Notes: generated by a model from the letters alone, not told the origin. Counted from the first letter of the stretch, positions 23,574 to 36,600 are shown. The stretch is DNA of 64,000 bases from Dryococelus australis (GCA_029891345.1 CM057002.1:64746590-64810589), one strand, 5' to 3'. Program-made: numbers and translations.

Positions 23574-23649
23574 TACCTGCCGTGCACTCATTGAGTTTCA
23601 TTAATATTTAGTACCTGCCGTGCACTCATTGAGATTCATTGTTATTTAG
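23574..23649. repeat. Tandem duplication, 38 bp x 2
   Basis: 'tacctgccgtgcactcattg' with 'agtttcattaatatttag' is repeated at 23612 with three changes. Confidence 0.93.
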
Positions 23650-24485
23650 TAACGTGTAAGTTCAACTTATTGTGAAATTTTTAAATTACTTCCTATTATT
23701 TTAATAAGATCACTGAAGTAGTCTGCCATCTTAATATACTTGTTTGGATGGCTCATGTATTGCTAATTTTCTTTCGTTTCACTAATTTATTTATAATTTC
23801 ACAGAATTCAGAATGTACTTTATTAGGAATAATCCCTATCAAAACTTATTTGTCGTAAATAAAATGACAACTATCAGAAAATGAATACAATTCGTTTTGA
23901 AGTATAATTCAATATAATTCACAATCGAACCATCTCCGCCATACTCTATAGAGCGAAACCCACAATTTTCGTAATGAGACAAGGGCATCGCAACTATTTA
24001 CTAAAGGTTATTCTTAAGACGCCTGCAGTAACACGTGCGCTTGCAAGCGAGACTCGCGTAAGCACGTCAAATAATTTCCAGCTGCCTGACGCATATCTGG
24101 ACGCACCTACGTTAAATAAGGCACGCCTAACTCTTGGGGGTTCCTTACCCGTGATAGCGTCAAGTATGTTTATTGTGAATTTAGTCAATAAAGAGTGAGT
24201 ATTAGGTTTACACTTTCGTAACGTCCACAGAAATCGTGATATTTTCAACTTTGTTTCCCGGACTGCATAAACGGGTCTCATGTTATGCATATTTTACTAT
24301 AGGGAGACGATTAATACGGACTAATAACAAACAAATAAAATACAGTATCTTAATCATTCATAATAATATGCTAAGTTGGTATTAAACATTTGTCATACTG
24401 GCACGATTACAGACACACTTAGATAAAAAGACGTGATTATTGCAGATATGTAAGTATCTGTTTAGAAGGTAATCAGTTATAGCTA
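23650..24485. other. Spacer; weak two-strand ORF at 23.97-24.29 kb
   Basis: Both strands are open over 75 and 98 codons at 23974-24290, in less AT-rich DNA. No domain is recognised on either strand, so neither is called. Confidence 0.3.
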
Positions 24486-25704
24486 CACTAACGTTTGTGA
24501 ATAATGCAACACCAAAAAGGATACATGTGATTGAAATGAACTTTATACAGAAGATTAGGTACATGACAATACACAATTGATTAGGATTACATAACTGTAC
24601 ATAACCTCTGTCCTTGAGAATTCAGTATGGCTTGAAGCACCCACGTGCTGCAATCAGAACCCATAAACGTCGTAACATGGAAGCAAAGAGGACCTGGATA
24701 TGTTCCTGGGGAACCTACCTGCACACGGTTTGTATACGAGTCCACAAAGCACCGACATTGGTTGCTGGAAGACCGTGACGAACAAGTCGGCAACCGACCA
24801 TATCCCAGACATATTCGATGGGCGACATGTCAGGCGAACGTATAGGCCAGGGAAGCTGGCTTGCACATTCCTCGCGACATGTGGTCGGGCATTGTCCTGC
24901 TGAAATATGGCATGGGGAGTTGACAGTAGTAGGGACAGCACCTCGGACTCTAGCACACCCCCCCCCCCCTCCTCGCCACCAATAATGTAGCGGTTGCTGT
25001 TCAGATTGCCGTCAATACGTAGGGAGTCGAGATCGCATGTTGAATCCAATGGCGCTCTACGCCATCACACTGGACGTTTGTCCGCTATGCCGCTCCACAA
25101 TGCAGGCTGCCATATTGCGGTCTACACGGTAGCGTCCATAACACGTACGCGGCTATCAATGTAGGGCAGGTTGAAGCGGGACTCGTCTGAAAACACTGCA
25201 TTTTGCCACTAAGCGCGCAAGTGACAGCGTCCAGGTGCCTATTGTAGCCTGAGGCATTTGTGGTTTCTGGACAATGGAAGCCGACGCAATGGCATGCGTG
25301 CCACCAGTCCAGCCCACAGTAGCCGGCGTCGGGGCGGTTACCTCGTGCCGTGGTCATATTGCGTGGTTCAGTACTTGTTCTTCATGCTCACAACACTCGT
25401 CTATCCACTGGTTCTATAAACGCATCACTATCAAACAGCATGCCCTGTATGAGCCGAAATGTCATGGTATGACAAACCCGCTGTATCCCGTAGACCGACC
25501 ATTCTGCTCCGTTCAAACTCATTCAAATGCTGATAGGGAGCCCTTTGACGTCGACGAGGCATAGTGGCACTTGCTTTCACTTCGTTTGACATCTCTTCAC
25601 TGACTGAGCTTGGCGTATCACTGACATTTACAATTACACAAATCCTCCGAGTTTAGATTTATTTGGTCCATTCTTTCTGGGTGTTGCAAATTTCACAAAA
25701 AGTG
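24486..25704 (-). mobile_element. Tc1-like transposon, copy 1
   Basis: The left end CACTAACGTTTGTGAATAAT and the complement of the right end CACTTTTTGTGAAATTTGC are inverted repeats that both lead into GCAACACC. TA flanks both ends (24484-24485, 25705-25706). Length 1219 bp. It carries one dead transposase on the minus strand. A second copy lies at 57089-58495. Confidence 0.88.
24596..25563 (-). pseudogene. Tc1-like transposase, inactivated
   Basis: It starts with MPRRRQRAPYQHLNEFERSR and VGLRDTAGLSYHDISA, the typical DNA-binding head of insect Tc1-like transposases, followed by a stop. Further on it shows FSDESRFNLPYIDSRVRV (first Asp), FQQDNARPHVARNVQA (second Asp) and RSPDMSPIEYVWDMVG (third catalytic region), then RLVRHGLPATNVGALWTRIQ and a C-terminal end near 24596. 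About a dozen residues between the second and third catalytic segments are missing. There are several stops and at least two frame changes. Homopolymers (a C run at 24960) may explain one slip. Not functional. Confidence 0.85.
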
Positions 25705-25714
25705 TATTTTACTG

Positions 25715-25934
25715 GGCGAGTCCTTTAAAAGAGGCCCCGTGGGACATGTGTGTAACGGAGTGAGGGAATGATGAAATACAGACCAGTGTGGCAACAAAAT
25801 ACGTAGAGTAGGTGCTGGAAGTGGCCGCCATTGACCTCGAGGCAGGTGTGCAGACGACACTAAAAGTTGTGAAAGGCACGGGCGAGGACATGCTGCAGGA
25901 TGGCATCGACGGGGCCTCTTTTAAAGGACTCGCC
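25715..25934. mobile_element. Small foldback element, perfect 26-bp TIRs
   Basis: Arms 25715-25740 and 25909-25934 are exact reverse complements (GGCGAGTCCTTTAAAAGAGG then CCCCGT). The centre (170 bp) contains 'gtggccgccattgacctcga' and 'caggtgtgcagacgacact', like the start of transposase-derived repeats seen in insects. It sits only 9 bp from the TA of the neighbouring Tc1-like copy. Confidence 0.72.
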
Positions 25935-26907
25935 TTGTACAATTCACTCTGGCTCATCGAGAAATTAACGAAAACCTTGCGGAATTTGATGTTTCTGTAT
26001 GTTGTGTTTACATCCTTGACGTGCTAAAGTAATATTACAATGGCCATATCGACTAGCAACAAAGATTTCACCCAAGAACACAACGAAGTTGTTAGCTACT
26101 AAACTATATTAAAATTGCATTTGTATTTGCATATAACAAAAAATTTATATTTCTGTGACCACTTTTCATATTTCCTAAGCAGATCGATTTATTTATAATC
26201 CAGTGGCAGCGTTAAAGTAAATATTCACGAGATTGTTAGCGAAATATTTCATTTGTGGTTTGAGAGGATTATCGACTGAAGAAATCGTAGACGATTTCTT
26301 AGAGCCTGAAAGACAGACGTGAGGCATACTAATCACAAATTTCCGAATGAATGTACAGCCAAAATTTTACATACCGGTGATCACTTTCGTACGGGAATTT
26401 ACTACAAACTCTTCTTTCCAAGATGTTTTTAACCAATTTTCCGTCATTTCCATCGATTCGAGTAAGTATCACACCCATTTATCCAAATTGCTCTTATTTT
26501 GCAACAAAATTCCCTGAGAAAACTTTCGCGGGAAAAATTGGTGTGAAGTGCGACATCAACAAATTCGTGTTGCATATAGTTTCCATCTGCACGGGGAAAG
26601 CATTGAAGTTTGTGTGAGAGGCGTGTCTTGTCTCATCCTTTTCCATAACCCGCTGATTCCCCAACTTTTATCGCAGTTTCGTCCGTCACTAGGTTCTCCC
26701 GTGTCAGCCCAACGGATCCAACCATTTAACCCATCCCTTTCATCGCCCTTCCCTTTTCTTTTTTTTCCACCTCTTTCTCGTTCCACTTTTCTCCCATCCC
26801 TGGTTCCATCACTTCCTGCAGCCTCGTGATGCGGCGTGATATCAGCACAACTATAACTCAGTCGCATTCCCTTCCTACTATCCCCCTGTCCTAAACACCG
26901 AGGGCCT
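25935..26907. other. Spacer with pyrimidine-rich tract
   Basis: A C/T-rich stretch at 26640-26830 gives a compositional + frame. No gene is recognised. An exact 10-bp stem (aagaaatcgt/acgatttctt) occurs at about 26279-26300. Confidence 0.35.

Positions 26908-26943
<36 letters not shown>
26908..26943. repeat. (AT)n(AC)n microsatellite
   Basis: About 24 bp AT followed by about 11 bp AC. Confidence 0.92.
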
Positions 26944-27399
26944 TGTATATAACAGACCTGTATCTGGAGCTGGGAAGACCCACAGCGATTCACCAACACA
27001 CCTCCCACACCCTTCTCCAACCATCTCATTTCACCGATGGGGCAAGATAACTGGAAGGGAATAATGTGCTGCCATCGCTGCAAAAACACAAAAACGCAGT
27101 ACGTGTTCACGTGCTTGAATGAGACGCAGCGCTATTCCTTAGAAGGGAAACAAAGATTGTTCGCCTTGCGACAACACCGCTATGGACAGTACATCTGAGC
27201 ACCTTCATCGTCAGCGTTGTGTACACAGGAAGAAAATACTACTTCGGTCAACGACAATGAAACTTTTATAATGGGCTTGTCGAAGTATTTATTTCTAATA
27301 TTGTTTACCACACTTCGCCACTGAAAATATTTCCCTCCTCTTTGTTTTCATCGTGGCGATATTAAAAGTACGCATTTACAAAAAAAAAGCTATTTTATT
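26944..27399. other. Spacer
   Basis: No supported feature. Confidence 0.4.
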
Positions 27400-27664
27400 T
27401 AGTAGCAATTAGGTGTAGTGGAGAGATTTTGGTGGCTCTTAACAACGAGGTCTTGAGAGCCGATGAGAGTGATTGAGGTAAGTATGGAGCAGCACCGAAA
27501 TGAAAGTGTGGGGTAATCGGGAGATCCCCGAGAAGACCCACCGACCAACGGGATCGTCCGGCACGATTCTCACATACGAGAATCCGGAGTGTCCAGGCCG
27601 GAAATTGAACCCGGGTCGCCTTGGTGGGAGGCGAGTAGGCTAGCCGTTCAGCCATCGTGGCCCC
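27400..27664 (-). mobile_element. tRNA-derived SINE
   Basis: Read on the minus strand, it starts GGGGCCACGATGGCTGAACG with an A-box-like GGCTGAACGGCTAGCC. After about 30 bp comes a B box CCCGGGTTCAATTTCCGG, then a body containing 'gagaatcgtgccggacgat', 'tcggtgggtcttctcgggga' and 'cctcgttgttaagagccacc'. The length of about 265 bp fits a Pol III SINE. Partial relatives of the body lie at 54430-54560 and 57845-57905. The region is open in one frame by chance and is not coding. Confidence 0.82.
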
Positions 27665-30600
27665 AGTGGCAGTGTATAGAAACCAGTAGCAGAATCGTAG
27701 CATTGGTCCAGATGCTGAGATATTTCGTCGTTAGTTAGACTATTCACTTAACCACTCTCAACAAGTAGTTTTTACACAAAACAGGTCAATCCAGTTGCCT
27801 GGATTGTTACGAACAGAATTAATGCTTTTTTATTGCACAGTTGTTGTGGTGAAACGTTTGGCGTGTATTATAGAGGTTCGATTAGTAAATATAACTAAAC
27901 GTTTCGTGAAAAAGCAACATGAAACCAACCCCCTCTTTTCAAGATTGTAACTGCAAGTTACAGTCATCAGTCTCTCTTGATCTCTTAAAGGAATTTGTAA
28001 TGTAAGGTTCTGAATGACAAGTCATGTGTTTGAATATCATACCGGAAAGTGCTCATAAATTGTTGAAGTTGATGTTTTTCAAGATTTAAAGCAGTCAGAA
28101 TTGAGCTAATGTAATACTAAATTTTCCTGTAACCGGAAATAACTACTTGCCACTGTAGTTTATATTCCTAGAGCCAATATCGAAGACAGCAAAGCGCATC
28201 TCCAGTGTTTGTGAAGCAATACAGTACAAGGTATCTCCAGGTTACTTTATCATAACTTTAAAGAGGTTTCATCCACGTCATAATTTGCAGTCTACATTTG
28301 AAATAAGTTTTATTATATTTCAACTTATTTTATTCTCAAATTAATTCTAAAATATATTTGGCTAGATAATAATCAAGAGTCGTGCCTAGTTATCAGAAAT
28401 AAATGGATAAAATGAAAATTTTGGGGAAAAAAATTTCTAGCAATTTGTAAGAATGAATCAATAAATAAATATACATTTATAGATTTATTGGTAATTATTA
28501 TAAATTAATGGAACGTTCCGTATATGTTTACATTACAACGAATTGATAGTAAGAGTTCACAAGGACAGACAGTAGACGAGTCCGAATTAAAACAATTGAT
28601 TGAGTTAACAAGAAACGAAAATGGATTATTTTGCCACTTCTTGTGAAAATTCAGCTCATTCTACCGGACTTCTAATGAACTTTTAAGTTGCCCAGTTACA
28701 GCCAATTTTTCTTCGAAGCCGAGGCTGAAATTTCAACCTTATATTTTTTCCTCTCTGCCAGGTCAATATTTATTTATCTCAGAACTGTGATACTTCAGTG
28801 AAACTGTATGTACTGATTAAAACTAGTCTATTTCTTCTCGAATAAAAAGTACCTCATAAATATTCCTCACAAGAACGATGCCAAATCATAATCAGAATAT
28901 TCTTGTGATCAGTTATTGCACTTGCAAGTGCAGACTATCGGGTTACCGTAGATTCTGACTATGGCGTGCACTGGTATCGTGTCTTCTCTGTTGGGAGAAT
29001 ACTAGACACTTGGAGTAGACATTGTCTAATAGCGCTTGTTACACTCAATCGTCTCAGTGTACTTTGATTTCCGTTTTGCGAACTGACGGTCTTGTGTAAG
29101 AACAACTCTTTCAAAATCAATACCACATACTGTAACTGCAAGCGTGTCACTTTCGCCCTCCTCCTGTTCTGTTTGTTGCAGTCCTCCAGCTACATACGAC
29201 CTTCAATTCACTTTTACACGTTTGCAGATATTCCCTTCCGGCATTTCTACTGAGAAATTGCTAACATCAGTTGTCTCTCATTAACCGCAGAAAAAAGTAT
29301 ATACATAGTATATCGAGTTCCGTCTCCTTTAATTCAGGCATTATTTTTGAGCTTTAGATGCTTGTGATTCTGGGTGACCATCCAGTCTTTATGTAGTTAT
29401 TACAATGTAATTCAAGTCGTACGTTAGTCACTATATATAAATTGCTAACTTTTTTTTTTCTTAATTTATGAAACATACGACATTGTTCTATCGTACATAA
29501 ATGACAGTTTCTATTACAAACGAGCGCAAAAAATGTATAGTATATTGTTATTAAAAATTGGCAAATATTATAAAAACAGCAAAGAAATTTATGTCTAAGG
29601 CATTGAATAGAATCTTTCGAGCACAATCACTTCCGAAATTCTTATCTAAGCGTATAATAAAAAAACTAAGGAAATTATCGTTTTCAAAGCAAAATATTTT
29701 TAGGGCCTACGAGGCATAAAATTTCGCGAAATTCATATCTAATAATTTTAGTCTACATAGCGTTTTAACCGTGGGAAAATTTAAATCAAATTATGTTCCA
29801 TAATTATTTTATAAATTGCAAGTTTATTTTTAATACTAAATACTGGCTGGCAGCACAGACACTATTTATTAAATCAAAAATTATGGCAACTAACATCGTT
29901 GTATTACTCTTGTTCTACTAATATTGATAGTGTTAGTGATGTCTGATGGAGATGAATTCCAAAGCTACTCTTAGTCTAAAACCTTACTGCCAAAAGTGGA
30001 TGAAATGATTGTTACGATAGAGACGATTCGTTTCTTTTCAAGTCTGTACCACATGAAACTGTGTTCAAATCAAAGATTTATGGAGAAGAAAACTAGGTTT
30101 CAAATTAAACTTTGCGATTAGCTTTGTGTCATAAACGTATTTGGTATTTTACTACAACGGTCTCTTGAGTTTGCTTCACACACTTAACAGTAAAATGGCG
30201 TGTTCGTTACATAACTTATCGCCGTTAACGACGCCAGAAACGTACTGTTGATAGGTTCTCACACCGTGTTTTGCAGTACAGCTGATCGCTTAGTGTTTGA
30301 TATCGATAGTAGAGTTACTCTACTACAAGCCTTTCTTTAATCTACCGATTTCAATGGATGAACATGAATAATTTTTTTACCTTTGAATCTCTTAACAAAT
30401 ATTAAACCAAGCTGACCACTTTACCCTCTTTCTCTATTATATCCACTATAATTTATTAAACTACTTAATTCCCTGACTTCAGATGTCTACGAAAGCACTT
30501 AAAATTTTTATTTGTTCAGTTTTATCCCTTTTTGTTGATATGTAGTGTGGATATTTTGCCCTTGGCCTACGCATTAGTGACTATCCAAGTTTGCCCGTAG

Positions 30601-32324
30601 CAGAATTAGTGCTACAGAATTCGTAGTAGTGTGATAGTATAATGACATTCTGGAAATATATTGTTTTTTTGCAATAAATAATTCACACTAAAAATTTGCA
30701 TCATTTAGGTTTTCATGCCTATTGAAATTGTATAATGCACCGAAACGAATAATTGATAAACTAATTCGGGTACATTGATCATGAGCTTTCTTCGTAGCAT
30801 TATTTGTTTTTGAATAATTTTACTAACCATCAGAAGCATATAGACAGATAGGAACATATATTTTATCTTTGTCTCTAACTGTTGCTTGCTGTTGTCACTT
30901 AGAGCCAAATGCCGTATAGTTACGTGAAACTATTTTTCTTTTTGTTTCATTTACGTACTGGCTTAAAAGAAGAAAAAAAATATGTCGTCGGCTTTAATCA
31001 CTATAGTTATTTTTTTCTTTGAGAAACTGAATTATCTTTAAACATCCTGTCTCTGATCGGGAATAGTGCAGGCTGATAATTTCGCTAGATGCAATGAAAA
31101 TTCTATTTACTTAATGATAAAAATGTCAATTTTATCTCCAGTATGCACTTTGATGTGCACATTTTCGCTTCTTATCCGTGTTTAAGAATAGAAATGGAAA
31201 GGAAATATTTAGTAACTATTCATCACTTATCACATGACTCTAAAAATGATGATCGCTTTACATTCTATGAAGAGAAATTTTCCGTGTGTTCTCCCTTGTC
31301 ATTTTAATGTTAAATTCTTTTAAATATATTAAGGACGCGATACCAATATTTCCAAGGAAATAATTATTTTGTTTCAGTTTTAGAAAATGAACCTAAATCT
31401 TAAACATTGTAAATTTGAATGATTAAGAAAGAGGCTCTTTCTAAAGTTGTAGTCTGGAGTATAAAAATGAATCGCTGATAAGGATCGCAGTTACGAAATA
31501 AGTCGGAGTTCATTTACAATATGTTCCAAAAGAGAGAGCACTTCATTTCCAGTTACAAGTTCGTTGTATGAAAATCCATTTCCTTGAAAAGAAATATCGT
31601 GAATAAAATTCTACACCTTATAAAGCATTCCACGGGCCAAATTAAATGTTGGTTTTTATGACTTACTGCAGAGGAAAGTCTTGTTTCATAGTTTTCGTGT
31701 GTATTATAGTTAAAAGGAATTTTGGACATGTATTGCAAGAAGTACACCATAAATTACAAATAACAATATATTTATAGGCGTTGAATCTTTACAAACGAAT
31801 TAAGTATACTAAATTTCTACGTTTCCATACAAATAATATATATTACTATAATCATATTATTATAAATTTTAGTATTAGTAATTTGCCGGCGTAGTTCTTA
31901 AATTATTATTTTCAATAGTATGTTTACATTACAGTAATTAAATTTTCGTCGTTCTAAAATTTTACAATTACAATAACTTACGTTTACAAAATTCATATAC
32001 AGAATAAGAATACTTATAGGGAAATCAATCATATATTTTTATTCTGTGGAACTGTTTTCTTAATAAAATCAAATTTTCAAAGTTATTTTTGTAATCCTGA
32101 TGCAATCCAAACACAGTGGCTATTATAACTATTAAGTATACAAGAGGAAAGATTCTAAATGCTCGAATTTAGTAAAGTGGAATACCATAATATAAGAGAA
32201 AATACTTAGAGTAGTAAGAATTTGTAACATATAAATAAATCACCTGTATGCATTAGCTATCCTCGATTGGTATCAGGTTGATAATGTGTGTGCAAAGTGT
32301 CGGACAGTCAACACACTATGGGTA
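27665..32324. other. Long AT-rich desert
   Basis: About 4.7 kb with no gene, no clear repeat unit and no TIR pair that I could find. Confidence 0.5.
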
Positions 32325-32354
32325 TGTGTGTGTGTGTGTGTAGTAGTAGTAGTA
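32325..32354. repeat. (GT)n(AGT)n microsatellite
   Basis: 16 bp GT followed by four TAG/AGT triplets. Confidence 0.9.
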
Positions 32355-33382
32355 CAAAGCACAGAGTGTGTCTTGTAGACTCATTAGAAAGCATTTTCCT
32401 GGCTGAAAGGGGAGGTCAAATGACCCCGCCACCTCCATCAAGTCAGTCTCATGCATCCTGGTTATAGGGGAAAATACAATCGTCCTGTATAAAATTAAGA
32501 AACAGGCTTTTAGAAAAAAAATTAATAACATTATGTGTAGAGTGGTCTCTTTTATTATTAGATTTTTTCTACCATGTTAAACATAAATCGAATTATTCCT
32601 CATTTATTGTTGTGTCATCACAATACTTCAGTTACATAATTTTTTATAAATACATTTCTCAAATAGTTATCTATGATAATATTTAGTTTCTGACTAACAA
32701 GTTGCAAAATATCGCTAGAGAAAATCCCCTAATGTGCTACCCGTCCAAGTACAAGAGCGGTTACCATTTGGTAACAGTGTTTATAAAAATATTAGTTGCC
32801 ATGTACGATTTCGTGTTTTGGTTACTTCTCAATACCAATAATTGTTTCTAACCGTTTGTGAACAAATCTGAAAAAATAAATTATACACTACAAATGATAT
32901 TTTTGCCAGCAAGTAAAAGAAAACCTCCGTAAATATCACTTGGCCCTTCACTACAGCAAATTAATCAATAAAGCTCATTTTATGTACAAAACCTTTGACA
33001 TTTAAAAAGTCACAGTGGGCATAAACATGCCAAAACTAAACTACATGCAATTAAAATCATACATATTAAAATTAATCTGTCGCCATGAAAACGACCCAAC
33101 TACAAGGTATGTGTTCTTAACTTATCATGACTGCCTCATCCTCTCTGTCTGCCAAAACGAAACGGAAATGATAATATAGGACACTCCCGCACACTCCCCC
33201 CCCCCCCCTTTTTTCCAGCCTCATCACCACTTCGTCGATCCAGAAGGATAACAAAAAATAAAATGCAACTTCGGCTACTGAATGTTCAGTTAACAACTAA
33301 AAGTCACAGCCGCAAATGCGCAGAACACAACTTCGAGAAGGACACACGCCCGCAACTCCCATGAGGCTCTAAGTTTGACAAA
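32355..33382. other. Spacer with poly-C tract
   Basis: A run of C followed by T lies at 33197-33216. Otherwise AT-rich. Confidence 0.4.
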
Positions 33383-33611
33383 ATGTGGCAACCAGGGATG
33401 ACGTTAGGTGATGTGGTCCATTGGATGCGAAGTCGAATAGTGATTGCCAATCAGGTGTCAGCTCGCCGCGGCCACAGTGCAGGACCAGGCCGCACCGCTA
33501 ATCGTATCCCTGCAGTTGTTCACGCCACACATCCGCACCACGAGCTGGCCGATCACCGCCAGCCAGCCTGGGAACCTCCGCTGCCAACGCGGTCCGGACG
33601 GTCAGCATCAG
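33383..33611 (+). other. GC-rich orphan segment, exon-like
   Basis: Two overlapping + frames stay open across a GC-rich 250-bp island in AT-rich DNA. A donor-like CAG|GTAGGA lies at 33610-33614. The peptide (MWQPGMTLGDVVHW start, then Pro/His/Arg-rich) has no known domain. It could be a first exon, part of a SINE or other repeat, or chance. Confidence 0.2.
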
Positions 33612-33699
33612 GTAGGAAGACATCTTGACTTCGTTTATCCTTCACGCACGCGACTTGAGATGCCGACCCCCCACTGGTGTTGTATTTGTGACGTGGAGA

Positions 33700-34010
33700 T
33701 ATACGGGATGATTCTCAATTAGACCTACAAACTTCGGGAAGTGATTCTTCATGAAAAAGTAAAAGGGAAACACATGTGACACTTTATACCTTAACCGAAT
33801 ATTAAGGGAGCTATGCGCCCTTAAAAACGAGGTTTTAAACAGTATTTGTGTAAAATATCGGTTCTTACGTTGAAGGTCCCAATAACATACAAACATTTTC
33901 CGAGATTTTTCATTGTATTTTACGTCATTACCGATATTTTGCACAAATGCGGTTTAAAACCTCAATTTTAAGGGATCATACCTATCTGCCAAACATGCTC
34001 CCAAATGCAT
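33700..34010. mobile_element. Short foldback related to the 17.4-18.6 kb element
   Basis: Arms at about 33817-33869 and 33921-33974 are imperfect inverted repeats ('ggttttaaacagtatttgtg' against 'ggttttaaaccgcatttgtg' on the other strand, plus 'aaaatatcggt'). The left flank ('gaagtgattctt', 'gggagctatgcgccctt') resembles the outer arm of the larger foldback element ('gaagtgattctt', 'gagatatccgcc'). Confidence 0.55.
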
Positions 34011-34275
34011 AGGGCCTTTTAAAGTATTGAAGTTTTTAACATCTGTCACCTTGTTAAATGATCCACAATCTCCTCTTAAGAATTTCAAAACGCATGTTAG
34101 GTAAATAAATATTGGTCGTAATGTGTACAAATCATGTCGGTCTCCCCGCTCTAATTTTAAATTTGCTTTTAAATTTGTTTGTAAGGATGTTTAGTGCTTG
34201 GAATTGAAATTGTGATGTTAAAAATTGATGCTAGATAAATTGAAAGCATAGTTTTAAGATGCAAGTATACGGTTA

Positions 34276-34278
<3 letters not shown>

Positions 34279-34316
<38 letters not shown>
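34279..34316. repeat. (TC)n microsatellite
   Basis: Uninterrupted TC dinucleotides, 38 bp. Confidence 0.95.
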
Positions 34317-34320
<4 letters not shown>

Positions 34321-34499
34321 GAACTCAAGAACTGTAACCTCTCCAACACGAGATTATCCACAATAATAGAAACACCACCCTTCACTTTATTATAACGGGT
34401 TTCGAACTTATTATATTCTTTCGAACTTTTTACCACTTCACTACAAATTTCTTCCTATTTCTTCGGATCAACTATTTCCCCTGCAATTGAATGCAGCTC

Positions 34500-35475
34500 T
34501 TATGCATTTACTAAAGGGTGGGGCAACATACGTCCCAAAATTATTCAGATGTGGTATATTGTGCTGCCGTACTTACATTATTAAAACATAAATTCAAATA
34601 TGGAAATAATTTATCCCACTTTCGCTGCGAGTTGTCCTGCAGGGCTCTGAGTGCTACTTTCAGATTATGATTATACCTGTCCCCAACATTGACCTGTGGG
34701 TGATAAGGAGAAGCCTGAACCATCTTAAAGTCCCAATCAAACGTAAGGTTTTTTCCATCTCATTGGCAAGGAAATATGTAGCATTATCCGTGACCAGTGT
34801 AATAGGAGAGCCAATAACTGGAAATTACTTCTGCCTTAATATTCTACAAATTTCGATTGATTTAGTAGAACGAAAGGGGAATAAGAAAACAAACTTTATA
34901 AAACCATTTCTTGGCTTTAGATTGTTGGCATGGTCCACAATCTCTTATCCATACTTCCACTTTATCTCTCAACCCGGGCCAGGTAAAAATCTGCAGTATT
35001 CTGGTTATGGTCTTATCTCTACCCACATGCCCTCCAAATACGGAATCATGATAATTACTGTAAATCATAGGCCATAATTCCTTGGGCACAATGACGAGAA
35101 ACATTCCTTTCCTGGACATTTCACATGATAAACCTTTATAGATTTAATATTTAGTAGACCCTGATGACATACCTTTAATAATATTCCGACATTCTACATA
35201 CCTTTTTGATGTTCTTTAATATCCAGAAATGCCTTAGGAAACTTTGCCATCATCATTAGTTCCCCGTGTACATCCTCAACAGTGTTTATGATTCCATCCA
35301 CTACCTTTAAAGATGTTACATGAAACTCATCCTCTCAATACATCCTTGAAAGACAATTCGCAACAACGTTTCCTGTACCCTGTACATGGCGAACATCCTA
35401 CCTAAACTTCGACAGATGTACCAATCACCTTAGATGCTAACAGCTTGATTATCCATATACAAATTAAATGGCTCA
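34500..35475 (-). pseudogene. Ty3/Gypsy-type pol remnant (end of RNase H and integrase)
   Basis: Going down the minus strand from 35475: NEPFNLYMDNQAVS and RHVQGTGNVVANCLSRMY, the tail of the RNase H domain. Next comes the integrase zinc-binding region with YHDSVFGGHVGRDKTITRI (His pair) and WIRDCGPCQQSKAKKW (Cys pair). Then follow the second half of the integrase core (SPITLVTDNATYFLANEMEK) and SPYHPQVNVGDRYNHNLKVA with a following NLCFNNVS region. Stops and frame changes are frequent, and the first catalytic Asp region of the core is deleted. Gag, protease, reverse transcriptase and LTRs are not seen. This is an old fragment. Confidence 0.85.
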
Positions 35476-36010
35476 TTATAAAATATAATAATAATAATAA
35501 AACGTCTTTATTTTTGTGGCAAAGTTAAGGTATTATCACCTTCTCTTACACTTAACCACTTTGCATAATAAAACATAACATTAATTTTTTGAAAAGAAAA
35601 AGAAATATAACAATGACACAAAACTTGATGTCTACTATAAACTTAGAAAGAAGCTTATATGCTATATATAAAAGCAACTTGCATTAAATAAATTAACCTT
35701 AATAGTGAACTTACACGATTAACACATACATGCATATACAAAACCATATACTCACCTGACATATATCCATATACATATAATTATACTATTTATAAAATTG
35801 AACAAAAAGATAACATTGACTAGCAATAGTTCTAAAACTGAAATTTATTTGAAGTATTACTGAAATGTATATATAACATTATCTCACATGAACAAAATAT
35901 TTCTAATTTAGAAAACCACGTGTAATGATTGTAACACATTGTTGGCATTCCTTTCCCGCAATAACTGGATTGAGGAAAACCAACTTCTTATCTGAAAACG
36001 TGTTTCAAGC
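35476..36010 (-). repeat. Possible 3' tail of a LINE ending in (TAA)n
   Basis: On the minus strand, 'ttaactttgccacaaaaata' leads to AATAAAGACGTTT and then (TTA)n at 35483-35502, directly joined to the Gypsy fragment. A polyadenylation-like signal with a trinucleotide tail is typical of several insect non-LTR elements. No ORF was recognised upstream. Confidence 0.35.
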
Positions 36011-36600
36011 AGCGGGGGGGGGGGGGGGGGGACCCACGTTATTCGAAATCAGATGTAGGGGATCAGAACAACATGTATGGCAAGAAGATTTAAGATGATT
36101 TTTGTGCTGATAAACACGTAGATAGCGTTTAAATAAATTATTACTTTTATTATATTTATTTTACTGTTATCTGTTTGAATTTATATTGTTCAGCTTTAAA
36201 ACGAAGAAAAAACACAATTTGAAAGTGATCAGTTTTTTCCTTCAATTATAACAACAGATTTTCATAGAAATGAGTATCTATTTAATATTCCTAGTATGTC
36301 CTATTTAGTTTCAAAACACAGAATAATAATATAAATAAAGGTAATCCACTTACTTTATAAGCTGAAATGATGTTAATTATTTATATTTTACTGCATTTTC
36401 ACAGGCTGTATTTCATTTCATGATTTTATTTTTACTATGACGGAACCCATAGGTTACGTATAATCATATAAATGAAAACTTGTATTAAATATTTTTCACC
36501 CAAAATATTATTCTAAATGATACCATTCAACATATTGAAAAAAAGTTCTAAATCATTGCTGTTCGTGGATCACAGAGTTTACAGGCACTTCTCACTAAAT
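36011..36600. other. Poly-G run and AT-rich spacer
   Basis: About 18 G at 36014-36031; the rest is AT-rich with no gene. Confidence 0.5.

Noticed and set aside
23974-24290. 75- and 98-codon ORFs on opposite strands
   Set aside because: Both strands open over the same segment, neither resembling a known family.
26548-26867. Pro/Ser-rich plus ORF and Gly/Arg-rich minus ORF
   Set aside because: Consequence of a pyrimidine-rich tract.
27395-27703. 102-codon minus-strand ORF
   Set aside because: It coincides with a tRNA-derived SINE, including its Pol III boxes.
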